From NCBI GenBank assembly GCA_009784025.1, contig WQVK01000002.1, positions 29,969 through 93,968 on the forward strand: a stretch of 64,000 bases of DNA, written 5' to 3'. Under the pieces are notes generated by a model, which saw only the letters and a program-made list of their open reading frames with translations, had not been told where the DNA came from and did no database searches. Positions 54,924-64,000 of the stretch are shown here, piece by piece. The position numbers were made by a program, and so were the translations under genes. This DNA is from Defluviitaleaceae bacterium. GTDB taxonomy: Bacteria > Bacillota > Clostridia > Lachnospirales > WQUN01. The number at the start of each line of letters is the position of its first letter. Position 1 is the first letter of the stretch.

Positions 54924-55338
54924 CCAATGCGAAAACGCAGCTGATTTGCCGCTGCCAATGAGGCAATCCCCCGGGGCAAGCGGTATGGATTTGTATTCAA
55001 ATATCTCCGCTTTAATAAAAAAAGGCGAGCGAATCTTGATTCCTACGGGTATCAAGGTGGCGCTCCCTTTTGGGTTTGAGGCGCAAATACGCCCCAGAAG
55101 CGGGCTGGCTTTGAAGCACGGCATAACAGTACTTAACAGCCCCGGCACAGTGGACGCAGACTATCGCGGCGAAGTTGGGGCGCTGCTTATAAACCACGGG
55201 CAGGAAGATTTCCAAATAAACCGCGGGGATAGAATCGCACAGATGGTGATAATGAAGGTGGATGCGCCGGAATTTACCCATGTAAGCGAGCTTCCCACAA
55301 GCGAAAGAGGTGAGGGCGGTTATGGCAGCACAGGTTGA
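54895..55338 (+). CDS. dut: dUTP diphosphatase
   Basis: 147 residues, trimeric type. All five motifs: ASGMDLYSN, RPRSGLALKHG, GTVDADYRGEVG, RGDRIAQMV and ERGEGGYGSTG. Keeps dUTP out of DNA, complementing ung. Start ATG 54895 inside the M16 gene (29-base overlap). Confidence 0.97.
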   Translation: MQSKAQFLISQCENAADLPLPMRQSPGASGMDLYSNISALIKKGERILIPTGIKVALPFGFEAQIRPRSGLALKHGITVLNSPGTVDADYRGEVGALLINHGQEDFQINRGDRIAQMVIMKVDAPEFTHVSELPTSERGEGGYGSTG

Positions 55339-55747
55339 CCCATTAAAGGATATAAAAAATTACGCCCCCACCATGACCATATCACAAGTGCTAAAGTTCT
55401 GCGAAAAAAAGGGGCTTAACATAACCCGCGGCATGATACAAAATTATATAAGAGACGGGCTGCTGCCCCCAGGGGTGGGCAAGCGAAAATACACCCACAA
55501 CCATATTGCCGCATTGGTGCTAATAGACAGGCTAAAAGTAGTGTTCGATATGCAGCGGATACAAGCGGTTTTAACCCCTGTAATGAACGAAACCGGCGTG
55601 CCAATAGAGGAATACGAAAGCCTAATGGCCAGGCTAGAAGGGCTTAATTCTGCCTGGTGTGCAGCTGTAGAGCCAAGCCTAAACCATGAGGCAGACGCCT
55701 TGCCCAAGATGCTTCTAGCTGCCAAGGCAAGAGAATGGGCATTATAA
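55322..55747 (+). CDS. DUF1836 protein, MerR-like DNA-binding
   Basis: About 141 residues. TMTISQVLKFCEKKGLNITRGMIQNYIRDGLLPP is the DUF1836 winged-helix pattern (split: ITRGMIQNYIRDGLLPP), followed by GKRKYTHNHIAALVLIDRLK. Small regulator common in Lachnospiraceae, target unknown. ATG 55322 with GAGGTGA upstream; overlaps dut by 17 bases. The RBS-distant GTG 55310 is less likely. Confidence 0.85.
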   Translation: MAAQVDPLKDIKNYAPTMTISQVLKFCEKKGLNITRGMIQNYIRDGLLPPGVGKRKYTHNHIAALVLIDRLKVVFDMQRIQAVLTPVMNETGVPIEEYESLMARLEGLNSAWCAAVEPSLNHEADALPKMLLAAKAREWAL

Positions 55748-55790
55748 ATATCGGAAAAAATATCAACTCTCGTGGAAAATAAATTATATG

Positions 55791-55826
55791 AAAACTACTA
55801 TGCACAATGTATAGTAGTTTTATTAT
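55791..55826 (+). terminator. Intrinsic terminator after the rpsO operon
   Basis: Arms AAAACTACTAT and ATAGTAGTTTT around GCACAATGT, then TATTATTA. 44 bases after the DUF1836 stop. Confidence 0.8.
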
Positions 55827-55857
55827 TATACAAACTACATTCGGAAGAGGTTTTCAA

Positions 55858-55890
55858 AATCAACTAATTACAAACTGTAATTAGTTGATT
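55858..55890. repeat. P3 palindrome, variant copy
   Basis: Arms AATCAACTAATTACA and TGTAATTAGTTGATT around AAC. Compared with the copy at 25886 the T of CAACTTATTACA is A here, and the partner base changed too, keeping the stem perfect. Confidence 0.8.
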
Positions 55891-55984
55891 CCGGCTGCGA
55901 GATTTGGCAAAGCCCCGCAATACATTCCCACGGGGCTAGCCTTCCGCAGGAGAGTTTGTAAAAAATTTAAAGGAGTGGTATGTT

Positions 55985-56914
55985 GTGAAAAAGTTAGCAA
56001 AACGTAGTGTTTCTCTGTTGTTGGCAATGGCTTTGGCCTTTGCTCTGGCTTTTCCTGTTACTGTTTTTGCGAACACTGTTTCAGGGTTTATTGATGAAAG
56101 CAACCCAGTATTCGAAGGGCCCGCAACGATTGCGCATGGCCAAGCTATTGGATTTTTGGACGATGGCGACCCTCCAGGAGCAGTTACTTTTACAGTAAAT
56201 GTGCCTGAAGCTGGCATGTACAGGCTTGGCCTGTATGCGATTAACTTAACAGAATGGTTCCCATCCGGTTCGCATTTGATTTCTATAAATGGCGGGCCAA
56301 ATATCACTCATGCCTATACCGAGGACATGATATGGTATATCTCTAACTTGCAAGAATATGTTCAGCTGAATGCTGGTAATAACACAATTAGGGTGCAATA
56401 TGCTGTGGGCGCGGTAGAGATTCAACGCTTTTACCTTACCCGTGTGGGCGAAGCAGCAGCAGCCCCAACGCCAGCAGCAACCCCAGCCGCATCCCCAACC
56501 CCAGCAGCAGACCCGACACCAGCTGCACCAGCTCCAACCCCAGCACCGCCGGCAGAAGGCGTAATCGTGCTAAGGTTTGTGGTTGGACAAACCACCTACC
56601 ATCGTGATACCCAGGCGCTTACGATTGAAGCCGCGCCATTTAACCAAGATGGCCGCGTGATGGTGCCCCTACGTGCTGTAGGCGAAGCCCTAGGCGCAGA
56701 ATTTGCTTTTGAAAACAATGTAGCATATGTAAGGCCTCCAGGAATGGCCGAAATCCGCTTGCCAATTGGCGAAGCTTTACCAGGTGGCATGGGAACTCCT
56801 GTTATAGTAGAAGGCCGCACATTTGTGCCGCTGGGCTTCATTGCTGGCGAAATTGGCGCAACCCCCAGATGGGATGGCGCTGCAAATGCCGCTTATATTT
56901 ATGTTGAAGCATAA
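55985..56914 (+). CDS. Secreted protein with copper-amine-oxidase-like stalk domain
   Basis: 309 residues. Signal peptide (about 5-30, ending TVFAN), a beta-sandwich, carbohydrate-binding-like domain (about 35-155), a Pro/Ala/Thr linker (about 160-190) and the C-terminal 'stalk' domain (copper amine oxidase N-terminal family; MVPLRAVGEALGAEFAFENN and EGRTFVPLGFIAGEIGATPRWD). Extracellular, role unknown. GTG 55985 with AAAGGAG upstream. Confidence 0.85.
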   Translation: MKKLAKRSVSLLLAMALAFALAFPVTVFANTVSGFIDESNPVFEGPATIAHGQAIGFLDDGDPPGAVTFTVNVPEAGMYRLGLYAINLTEWFPSGSHLISINGGPNITHAYTEDMIWYISNLQEYVQLNAGNNTIRVQYAVGAVEIQRFYLTRVGEAAAAPTPAATPAASPTPAADPTPAAPAPTPAPPAEGVIVLRFVVGQTTYHRDTQALTIEAAPFNQDGRVMVPLRAVGEALGAEFAFENNVAYVRPPGMAEIRLPIGEALPGGMGTPVIVEGRTFVPLGFIAGEIGATPRWDGAANAAYIYVEA

Positions 56915-56992
56915 GAAATAAATAAGCGCAGAGCTTTGCTCTGCAATCCACGGCTGTGGGTTGTAGGGCAGGCTCTGTTTTTTTATATCTAG

Positions 56993-60004
<3,012 letters not shown>

Positions 60005-60045
60005 GCTCAATGCATGTGTAATTCCATAAACGCCGCTAAAATACA

Positions 60046-60162
60046 GTGAAAAGTCATATCGGTGCCGTGCTAGGCGTTGCTGGCATCACGAACGATGAAC
60101 TAATCGCCCCAGAAAAATTAAAATGCTCACAGAGAGTAAAAAGTGAAATTCAAAGTGAGTGA
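60046..60162 (+). CDS. Doubtful small ORF, possibly a gene remnant
   Basis: GTG start, 38 codons: VKSHIGAVLGVAGITNDEL, IAPEKLKCSQRVKSEIQSE. Composition looks coding but there is no ribosome binding site and no family recognised. Confidence 0.25.
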   Translation: MKSHIGAVLGVAGITNDELIAPEKLKCSQRVKSEIQSE

Positions 60163-60170
60163 TTTTTAAT

Positions 60171-60284
60171 AGAACCGTCAGGGCTTCGCCCCGACACCCC
60201 ACTTCTTTTTTGGAAAAAAGAAGCAAAAAAACTTTAACATTTTTAAAAGTTGTCGGGTGTTTGGGAGAAGTGCTGACGGTTTTA
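60171..60284. repeat. Facing pair of R1 units
   Basis: Plus-orientation R1 (AGAACCGTCAGGGCTTCGCC, hairpin arms CTTCTTTTTT / AAAAAAGAAG, AAAACTTTAACATTTT) followed by an inverted, shortened copy ending GTGCTGACGGTTTTATT. Confidence 0.75.
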
Positions 60285-60393
60285 TTAATGAGATGTTGCA
60301 TGGATTATTATGGTAAATGAAGGCATTTTGCAAAGAATTTCCTCACCATAAATGGGCGATGCGAATCAAATCAACCATAAAAGGTGAATTGAC

Positions 60394-60422
60394 TTGCAAG
60401 TGCACCAAAAATAGTTTACACT
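60394..60422 (+). promoter_or_regulatory. Possible promoter of the SatD-TPR gene
   Basis: TTGCAA (60394-60399), 17-base spacer, TACACT (60417-60422), 40 bases before the start codon. Confidence 0.45.
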
Positions 60423-60462
60423 GTAGCCAGTACCATTAAACCCTTGCAAATGGAGGCTTCCC

Positions 60463-61785
60463 ATGTATTGTGTTATGGTCGGCGAAATTATTAACCCGCC
60501 GGAGGAAATTGAAACAAGAAAAAAATTAACTCAAGCAATGCAAAATATTTTCGACAGGATAAACACAGATCATATAGGCTCGCTAATGGCCAGCTTTGGC
60601 ATGATACGGGGAAATACCTTCGCGGGGGTGATTCTTGCGCAGTTTCATGCCCCGCAGATTATGCAAAATATAATAAAGGCGGCCTATAGTATAGAAGGAA
60701 CAGCTCTATGCATTAGCGTTGCCCTGGGGCAGTTGACAGTAACAAGCCATAACCGCAACGAGATAGATGGCCCAGCATTCCATGCGGCGTTTGATAATTT
60801 GGAGAAGCTGAAAAAACATAAAAGCAACCATTGGCTGCAAATTGTGTTTGCTACAGGCCAGCCGGTACAGCCACTGGTGGGCAGCAATGTTGCACTGCTG
60901 GCGGCAATAACAGAGGGCTGGACAGATAAGCAACGGGAAATCGTATGGGCCATGGAGCGATATGGCCAGCGGCAGAATATCGTGGGTAAGATGCTGGGTA
61001 TCAAGCCGTCGGTGATAAGCAAGCAGCTTAAGGCCGCCAATCACGAGGTATATCGGCGGGCATGGGATGGCCTTACGGCCTTCTTGGCGGCTAGTGATAA
61101 TGCCGTTAATGGGGATTTTGCGCAGTATTTTAACCTTGGTGTACATGCTTTCGAGGTTAAAAAAGACTTCAGCGAGGCGATGCGTCAGTTCAACTATGCC
61201 TATGAGGCGGCAAAACGTGAACTTGAGCCAGATAACCCGCTGTATATTCCCATTTACAACAAGCTTGCCATGGTGTTTTCCATGCAGGGCAACAACGAAG
61301 AGGCCAGCAGCCTAACCTCCCTATCCCTTAATTTGCTGGCGAAACTGCCAAAGACCCAAATCTACTACGCCGAAACATTCCTAATAAATGCCGACATAAA
61401 CCATAAAAAATTCAACCATGCCGGTGCAGAAGATTTTTACCAAAAAGCTCTGGCTCTCGCCCGCAATATCTTTACAGACAGTCACCCCTTTATCGCCAAA
61501 ATATATAATAACCTAGCCAACCTGTACCGGGGCATGGGCCGCTTTGAAAGGGCTTTAGAGCTTTTTGAGAACGCCTTGCAAATACTAAAATCTAACCCAG
61601 AAATCCCCGCTACAGACCATGCAATAATGCAATACAACATAGCCTGCCTGCACCATAACGCAAAAAATAACACCCAAGCCATAGCTTACGCCCAAGAATC
61701 CCTGTATTTGCTAGAAAATCACCTGCCGGCAAACCATGAATATACAGAACTGCCGCGGGTTTTGTTGGCAAGAATAGGGGAGTGA
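60463..61785 (+). CDS. SatD-family protein fused to tetratricopeptide repeats
   Basis: 440 residues. The first half (about 1-210) matches the SatD family, including GEIINPPEEIETRKKLTQAM and the C-terminal helix-turn-helix-like WAMERYGQRQNIVGKMLGIKPSVISKQL. The second half (about 225-430) has TPR repeats: YFNLGVHAFEVKKDFSEAM, AKIYNNLANLYRGMGRFERALELFENAL, YNIACLHHNAKNN. SatD alone is about 210 residues, so the TPR part is an addition. Role unknown; DNA binding and protein contacts are predicted. Stop lies 32 bases from the next start. Confidence 0.8.
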   Translation: MYCVMVGEIINPPEEIETRKKLTQAMQNIFDRINTDHIGSLMASFGMIRGNTFAGVILAQFHAPQIMQNIIKAAYSIEGTALCISVALGQLTVTSHNRNEIDGPAFHAAFDNLEKLKKHKSNHWLQIVFATGQPVQPLVGSNVALLAAITEGWTDKQREIVWAMERYGQRQNIVGKMLGIKPSVISKQLKAANHEVYRRAWDGLTAFLAASDNAVNGDFAQYFNLGVHAFEVKKDFSEAMRQFNYAYEAAKRELEPDNPLYIPIYNKLAMVFSMQGNNEEASSLTSLSLNLLAKLPKTQIYYAETFLINADINHKKFNHAGAEDFYQKALALARNIFTDSHPFIAKIYNNLANLYRGMGRFERALELFENALQILKSNPEIPATDHAIMQYNIACLHHNAKNNTQAIAYAQESLYLLENHLPANHEYTELPRVLLARIGE

Positions 61786-61817
61786 GTTTTTCAAATTTAA
61801 AAAAGGGGATAGAAAAT

Positions 61818-62747
61818 ATGAGCGCAAAGGCAAAGATAAGGCGCATTCACATACCAGATGGCAAGCGTGTTATATGTATAAGCGATATTCATGGTGAAAT
61901 TGATTTGTTTAAGCGGCTACTTGGTATGATAGATTTTTGCGATGATGATGTGCTTATTCTGCCGGGTGATATATATACAAAAGGCAGCCACCCACACGAC
62001 ACGCTGAAATACTGCATAAAGCTGGACGAAAACCCCAATGTGCATATTCTACGGGGGAACGCCGATTGGGGCGGTGACGATGTAAGCCAGCAAGAAAACC
62101 AATGGCTGGACGCCCTGCCGGATATAATCGAATCGGATGAGTATATTTTTGTCCATTCTGGGCTAAATGCTGGGGCGCTGGAAGAGCAGCCTTCTGCCAA
62201 ATCTGTTAAGTTTAACAATTTTATGGAAACGGCTGGAAAGTTTGACAAATGGGTTGTGGTAGGGCATTGGCCCACAGCAATGTACTGCCATGAAATCCCA
62301 TGTGCAAATCCAATTATAAACCAAGAGAAAAAAATCATCTCCATTGACGGCGGAAATGTGCTTAAGCCAGATGGCCAGCTTAATGCGTTTATTATATCTA
62401 GCGGCCAGTTTTCCTTTATGTCTGCTGACAATTTGCCAAAACATACCGCGATGAAGCGACAGCCGGAATCTGGTGGAACATTGGCAATTACATGGTTGGA
62501 CCGCTTTGTTGAAATTGTGGAAGACGGAGAAAGACTTTGCCGCGTTAGGCACAATAAAACCGGAAAAATACTCACTGTGCCAAAATCTCGCATATGGGTG
62601 GATGATAACGAGAACACATGCGCATGCGACAGCGCAACGGATTACCACCTGCCTTGCGAAATTGGAGATATCGTTAGCGTTGTGGAAGACTTTGAGGATA
62701 GGATGTTTGCTAAGTTAAACGGGTTTTCAGGCTGGGTTATCAAGTGA
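61818..62747 (+). CDS. Calcineurin-like metallophosphoesterase with C-terminal beta domain
   Basis: 309 residues. The phosphoesterase core has ISDIHGEIDLFKRLL, ILPGDIYTKG, ILRGNADWGG, VHSGLNAG and VVVGHWPTAMYC, the metal ligands D-x-H, GD, GN, H and GH in order. The C-terminal 85 residues (RFVEIVEDGERLCRVRH and IVSVVEDFEDRMFAKLNGF) form an SH3-like beta module. ATG 61818 with AAAAGGGG upstream. Likely a protein or nucleotide phosphatase, cotranscribed with the SatD-TPR gene. Confidence 0.85.
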   Translation: MSAKAKIRRIHIPDGKRVICISDIHGEIDLFKRLLGMIDFCDDDVLILPGDIYTKGSHPHDTLKYCIKLDENPNVHILRGNADWGGDDVSQQENQWLDALPDIIESDEYIFVHSGLNAGALEEQPSAKSVKFNNFMETAGKFDKWVVVGHWPTAMYCHEIPCANPIINQEKKIISIDGGNVLKPDGQLNAFIISSGQFSFMSADNLPKHTAMKRQPESGGTLAITWLDRFVEIVEDGERLCRVRHNKTGKILTVPKSRIWVDDNENTCACDSATDYHLPCEIGDIVSVVEDFEDRMFAKLNGFSGWVIK

Positions 62748-62777
62748 GAAGAGGGATGGAATTTGATTGTTCCTGGC

Positions 62778-62807
62778 TTGACCACCCCCGCCCTACAATG
62801 CTATACT
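62778..62807 (+). promoter_or_regulatory. Promoter of a short transcript
   Basis: TTGACC (62778-62783), 18-base spacer, TATACT (62802-62807). The -10 side GCTATACTTC matches that of the rpsO promoter. Confidence 0.7.
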
Positions 62808-62846
62808 TCTCACGCAACAAAAAATAAACCACGAAAGAGGTGCGTA

Positions 62847-63001
62847 ATGATGAGTGTTAAAAATATGGTGATTGAAACCTAACCGAATATCAGGCGCAAC
62901 CAAAACCCCCAAAAGCAACTCTTGCGGTGCAACCGCCTTGTTTTGCTGCGCCAACCAGGGAAACCTTTCGTGAATACTATTGTTGGCATGATACGATTTA
63001 G
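62847..63001 (+). pseudogene. Small ORF with a -1 frame break
   Basis: After AGAGGTG comes ATG ATG: MMSVKNMVIE in the first frame, then a stop at 62880-62882. From 62876 the -1 frame continues NLTEYQAQPKPPKATLAVQP, PCFAAPTRETFREYYCWHDT and I, ending TAG 62999-63001. Joined, this is a peptide of about 51 residues with two cysteines and a natural stop at a terminator. Family not recognised. It could be a pseudogene, a sequencing error or a programmed shift; no slippery heptamer is obvious. Confidence 0.5.
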
Positions 63002-63017
63002 GTCGTGTCTTTTTTTA
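62990..63017 (+). terminator. Terminator overlapping the end of the small ORF
   Basis: Arms GATACGA and TCGTGTC (one G-T pair) around TTTAGG, then TTTTTTT. Together with the promoter at 62778 it defines a transcript of about 200 bases. Confidence 0.75.
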
Positions 63018-63072
63018 TGCCCATACCGTTCTTGATTAAAATACACACCATCCAAGTTTTTCGCTGCCGCTG

Positions 63073-63108
63073 GGCTGGTATGGTTTTAATATGAGAATAG
63101 TACCAGCC
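63073..63108 (+). promoter_or_regulatory. Hairpin that overlaps the next terminator
   Basis: Arms GGCTGGTA (63073-63080) and TACCAGCC (63101-63108). The right arm shares its AGCC with the left arm of the terminator at 63105, so the two are mutually exclusive, an attenuator-like arrangement. No coding role seen. Confidence 0.45.
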
Positions 63109-63152
63109 GCAGACAGTAGCTTGATAAGGCTACCTTTCTGCGGCTGTTTTTG
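63105..63152 (+). terminator. Intrinsic terminator
   Basis: Arms AGCCGCAGA and TCTGCGGCT with an inner TAGC/GCTA stem, followed by GTTTTTGTTG. Confidence 0.75.
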
Positions 63153-63160
63153 TTGAGGCA

Positions 63161-63434
63161 AAACCGTCAGAGGCTTCGCCGACCACACCCAAAAACTTTT
63201 TTGGAAAAAAGTTTTACAAAAAAGTTCAACAATTTTCTTGAAAGTGGCTTGTTTAGCGGGTTTTTTGTTGTTGTAGCTTGGCAAAATACGGTTTTTTGCC
63301 CCAAAAGTGGTACCATACGGTACCATTTTACCCGAATTATGGTACCGTATGGTACCACATCCACCAAAAATTAAAGTTTTTTTGCTTCTTTTTTTCAAAA
63401 AAAGAAGTGGGTGTGGGTGAAGTCCATGGTCTTA
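63161..63434. mobile_element. Composite repeat element E3: R1 - GGTACC palindrome - inverted R1
   Basis: Left end AAACCGTCAGAGGCTTCGCC, right end GAAGTCCATGGTCTTA. In the centre GTGGTACCATACGGTACCAT and ATGGTACCGTATGGTACCAC are perfect reverse complements around 13 bases (63307-63358). R1 hairpins stand on both sides (AACTTTTTTGG/AAAAAAGTT; CTTCTTTTTTTC/AAAAAAAGAAG). Ends just before the rsgA ribosome binding site. This is the tidiest of the three E copies. Confidence 0.8.
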
Positions 63435-63453
63435 AATTAAAAGGAGAATTTAT

Positions 63454-63882
63454 TTGATAGAAAAATATGGATTTACTGCAATGGATGTGCCTGCTGGGCT
63501 TGTTCCTGGGCGGGTAGTTGAATTTCGGCGGGATGTTTATTCTGTTGTTACTGGGCGCGGCGAGGTTGATGCTGTGCTGAAGGGTTCGTTTATGTATGAT
63601 GCGGTGGTGCGGGCGGATTTGCCATGTGTGGGAGATTTTGTGCTGCTGGAGTTTAATGATAGCGGCGTTTCCCGGATTGTGCGGTTGTTGCCGCGGTTTT
63701 CTAAGTTTTCCCGGGCGGATTCTTCGGGGCATGGTTATGCTCATGTTAAGGCCAATATGGAGCAGGTTGTGGCCACTAATTTTAACTATGTGTTTATTGT
63801 TACTTCGCTTAACCGGGATTTCAGGGTTAATCGGATATTGCGGTACTTGACCCAGGCCAGGGGCAGCGGTGGGCAGCCGTAA
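63454..63882 (+). pseudogene. rsgA: Ribosome small subunit GTPase A, truncated by insertion
   Basis: Only the first 142 residues remain: the OB fold (about 1-80; VGDFVLLEFNDSGVSRIVRLLPRFSKFSR) and the start of the GTPase domain (FIVTSLNRDFRVNRILRYL, GSGGQP). Family members continue with VIVLTKADL and the P-loop for about 150 residues more. The stop codon is part of GTAAGCG, the presumed IS66 end at 63879. TTG 63454 with AAGGAG. Loss of the GTPase domain should abolish 30S maturation activity unless another rsgA exists. Confidence 0.88.
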
Positions 63883-64000
63883 GCGCCAAATACCTTCCCG
63901 TATATCCATCCCGGCATAATCCGTCTAAACTAATCCCAATAAGCTAGAAAAGAGAGCATCATAAATCTAGCAAATAGGGAGCGATAGCCATGACAAGTAA
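63879..64000 (+). mobile_element. Left end of an IS66-family element (partial)
   Basis: The sequence GTAAGCGCCAAATACC starts exactly where the RsgA homology breaks off. IS66-family inverted repeats start GTAA, commonly GTAAGCG. A 110-base leader and a new ORF start at 63990 follow, as in that family. The right end and target duplication are outside. Confidence 0.6.
63990..64000 (+). CDS. First codons of an ORF, probably first IS66 gene
   Basis: ATG ACA AGT at the very end of the window, with GGGAG 8 bases upstream. Only three codons visible; identity rests on the position inside the presumed IS66 end. Confidence 0.4.

Larger units (their letters stand above)
60005..60462. other. Gene-poor stretch between lacZ and the SatD-TPR gene
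   Basis: 458 bases. Holds the doubtful 38-codon ORF at 60046-60162, a facing R1 pair (60171-60284) and the promoter region of the next gene. Nothing else recognised. Confidence 0.6.
62748..63453. other. Long non-coding stretch before rsgA
   Basis: 706 bases, in order: promoter (62778-62807), a short frameshifted ORF (62847-63001), terminator (62990-63017), two more hairpins (63073-63152) and composite element E3 (63161-63434). All are listed separately. Confidence 0.7.

Noticed and set aside
61889..62617. 242-codon minus-strand ORF opposite the metallophosphoesterase
   Set aside because: Antisense shadow; the plus strand has all metal-binding motifs in order.
63105..63152. tRNA-like fold
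   Set aside because: It is a simple stem followed by a T-run; no T-loop or CCA pattern.

Overview
The window reads as chromosomal DNA of an anaerobic, probably spore-forming member of the Bacillota, class Clostridia. Evidence is the SpoIVB protease gene, the gene orders pyrH-frr-cdsA-dxr-rseP-ispG, rplS-lepB-rbgA and rpsO-pnp-M16 protease-dut, strong GGAGG-type ribosome binding sites, frequent GTG/TTG starts, and a WYL regulator, an LCP protein and DUF1836, all common in this class. I cannot place it more finely. No rRNA, tRNA or CRISPR array was recognised.

Layout. 1-3052: pyruvate carboxylase (3' end outside). 3226-6537: a large bacterial tubulin-like protein. 6708-9317: hexuronate catabolism (uxuA, uxuB). 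9493-14080: LCP cell-wall ligase, hybrid histidine kinase, zinc-ribbon protein and WYL regulator. 14434-15423: holA. 15595-21132: a tight pyrH-frr-cdsA-dxr-rseP-ispG run (translation, phospholipid, MEP isoprenoids, site-2 protease). 21246-26773: two HAD hydrolases, glpK, spoIVB, ung. 26956-29807: rplS, lepB, rbgA, dus. 30024-35167: a surface-polysaccharide block (secreted protein, O-antigen-ligase-like protein, GT4 glycosyltransferase, two DUF4330 proteins, orphan ABC ATPase). 35280-38000: a visibly AT-richer islet with a MerR/GyrI-like regulator and three tandem, diverged, cysteine-containing paralogues. 38097-42791: uvrA and a DUF4340 protein. 42907-49831: two tandem secreted CotH-kinase proteins. 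49962-50858: a complete IS630-type element. 51190-55747: rpsO, pnp, M16 protease, dut, DUF1836 protein. 55985-62747: stalk-domain secreted protein, GH2 beta-galactosidase, SatD-TPR protein, metallophosphoesterase. 63454-64000: rsgA cut off by an apparent IS66-family end.

The most distinctive trait is the non-coding DNA. At least four interspersed repeat families occupy nearly every longer intergenic gap: (R1) a unit of about 70 bp beginning CCGTCAGAGGCTTCGCC with two small hairpins; (P1) a CAGTTGGTCG palindrome, five copies whose stems vary by compensatory changes; (P2) GGTACC palindrome arrays; (P3) a CAACTTATTACA palindrome. R1 units often stand as inverted pairs around P1 or P2, making composite, MITE-like elements of 110-360 bp. 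One R1 copy supplies the C-terminus of RbgA, and one P3 copy is the insertion target of the IS630 element.

In the features, starts were moved to the codon best supported by a ribosome binding site and by the family's usual N-terminus.
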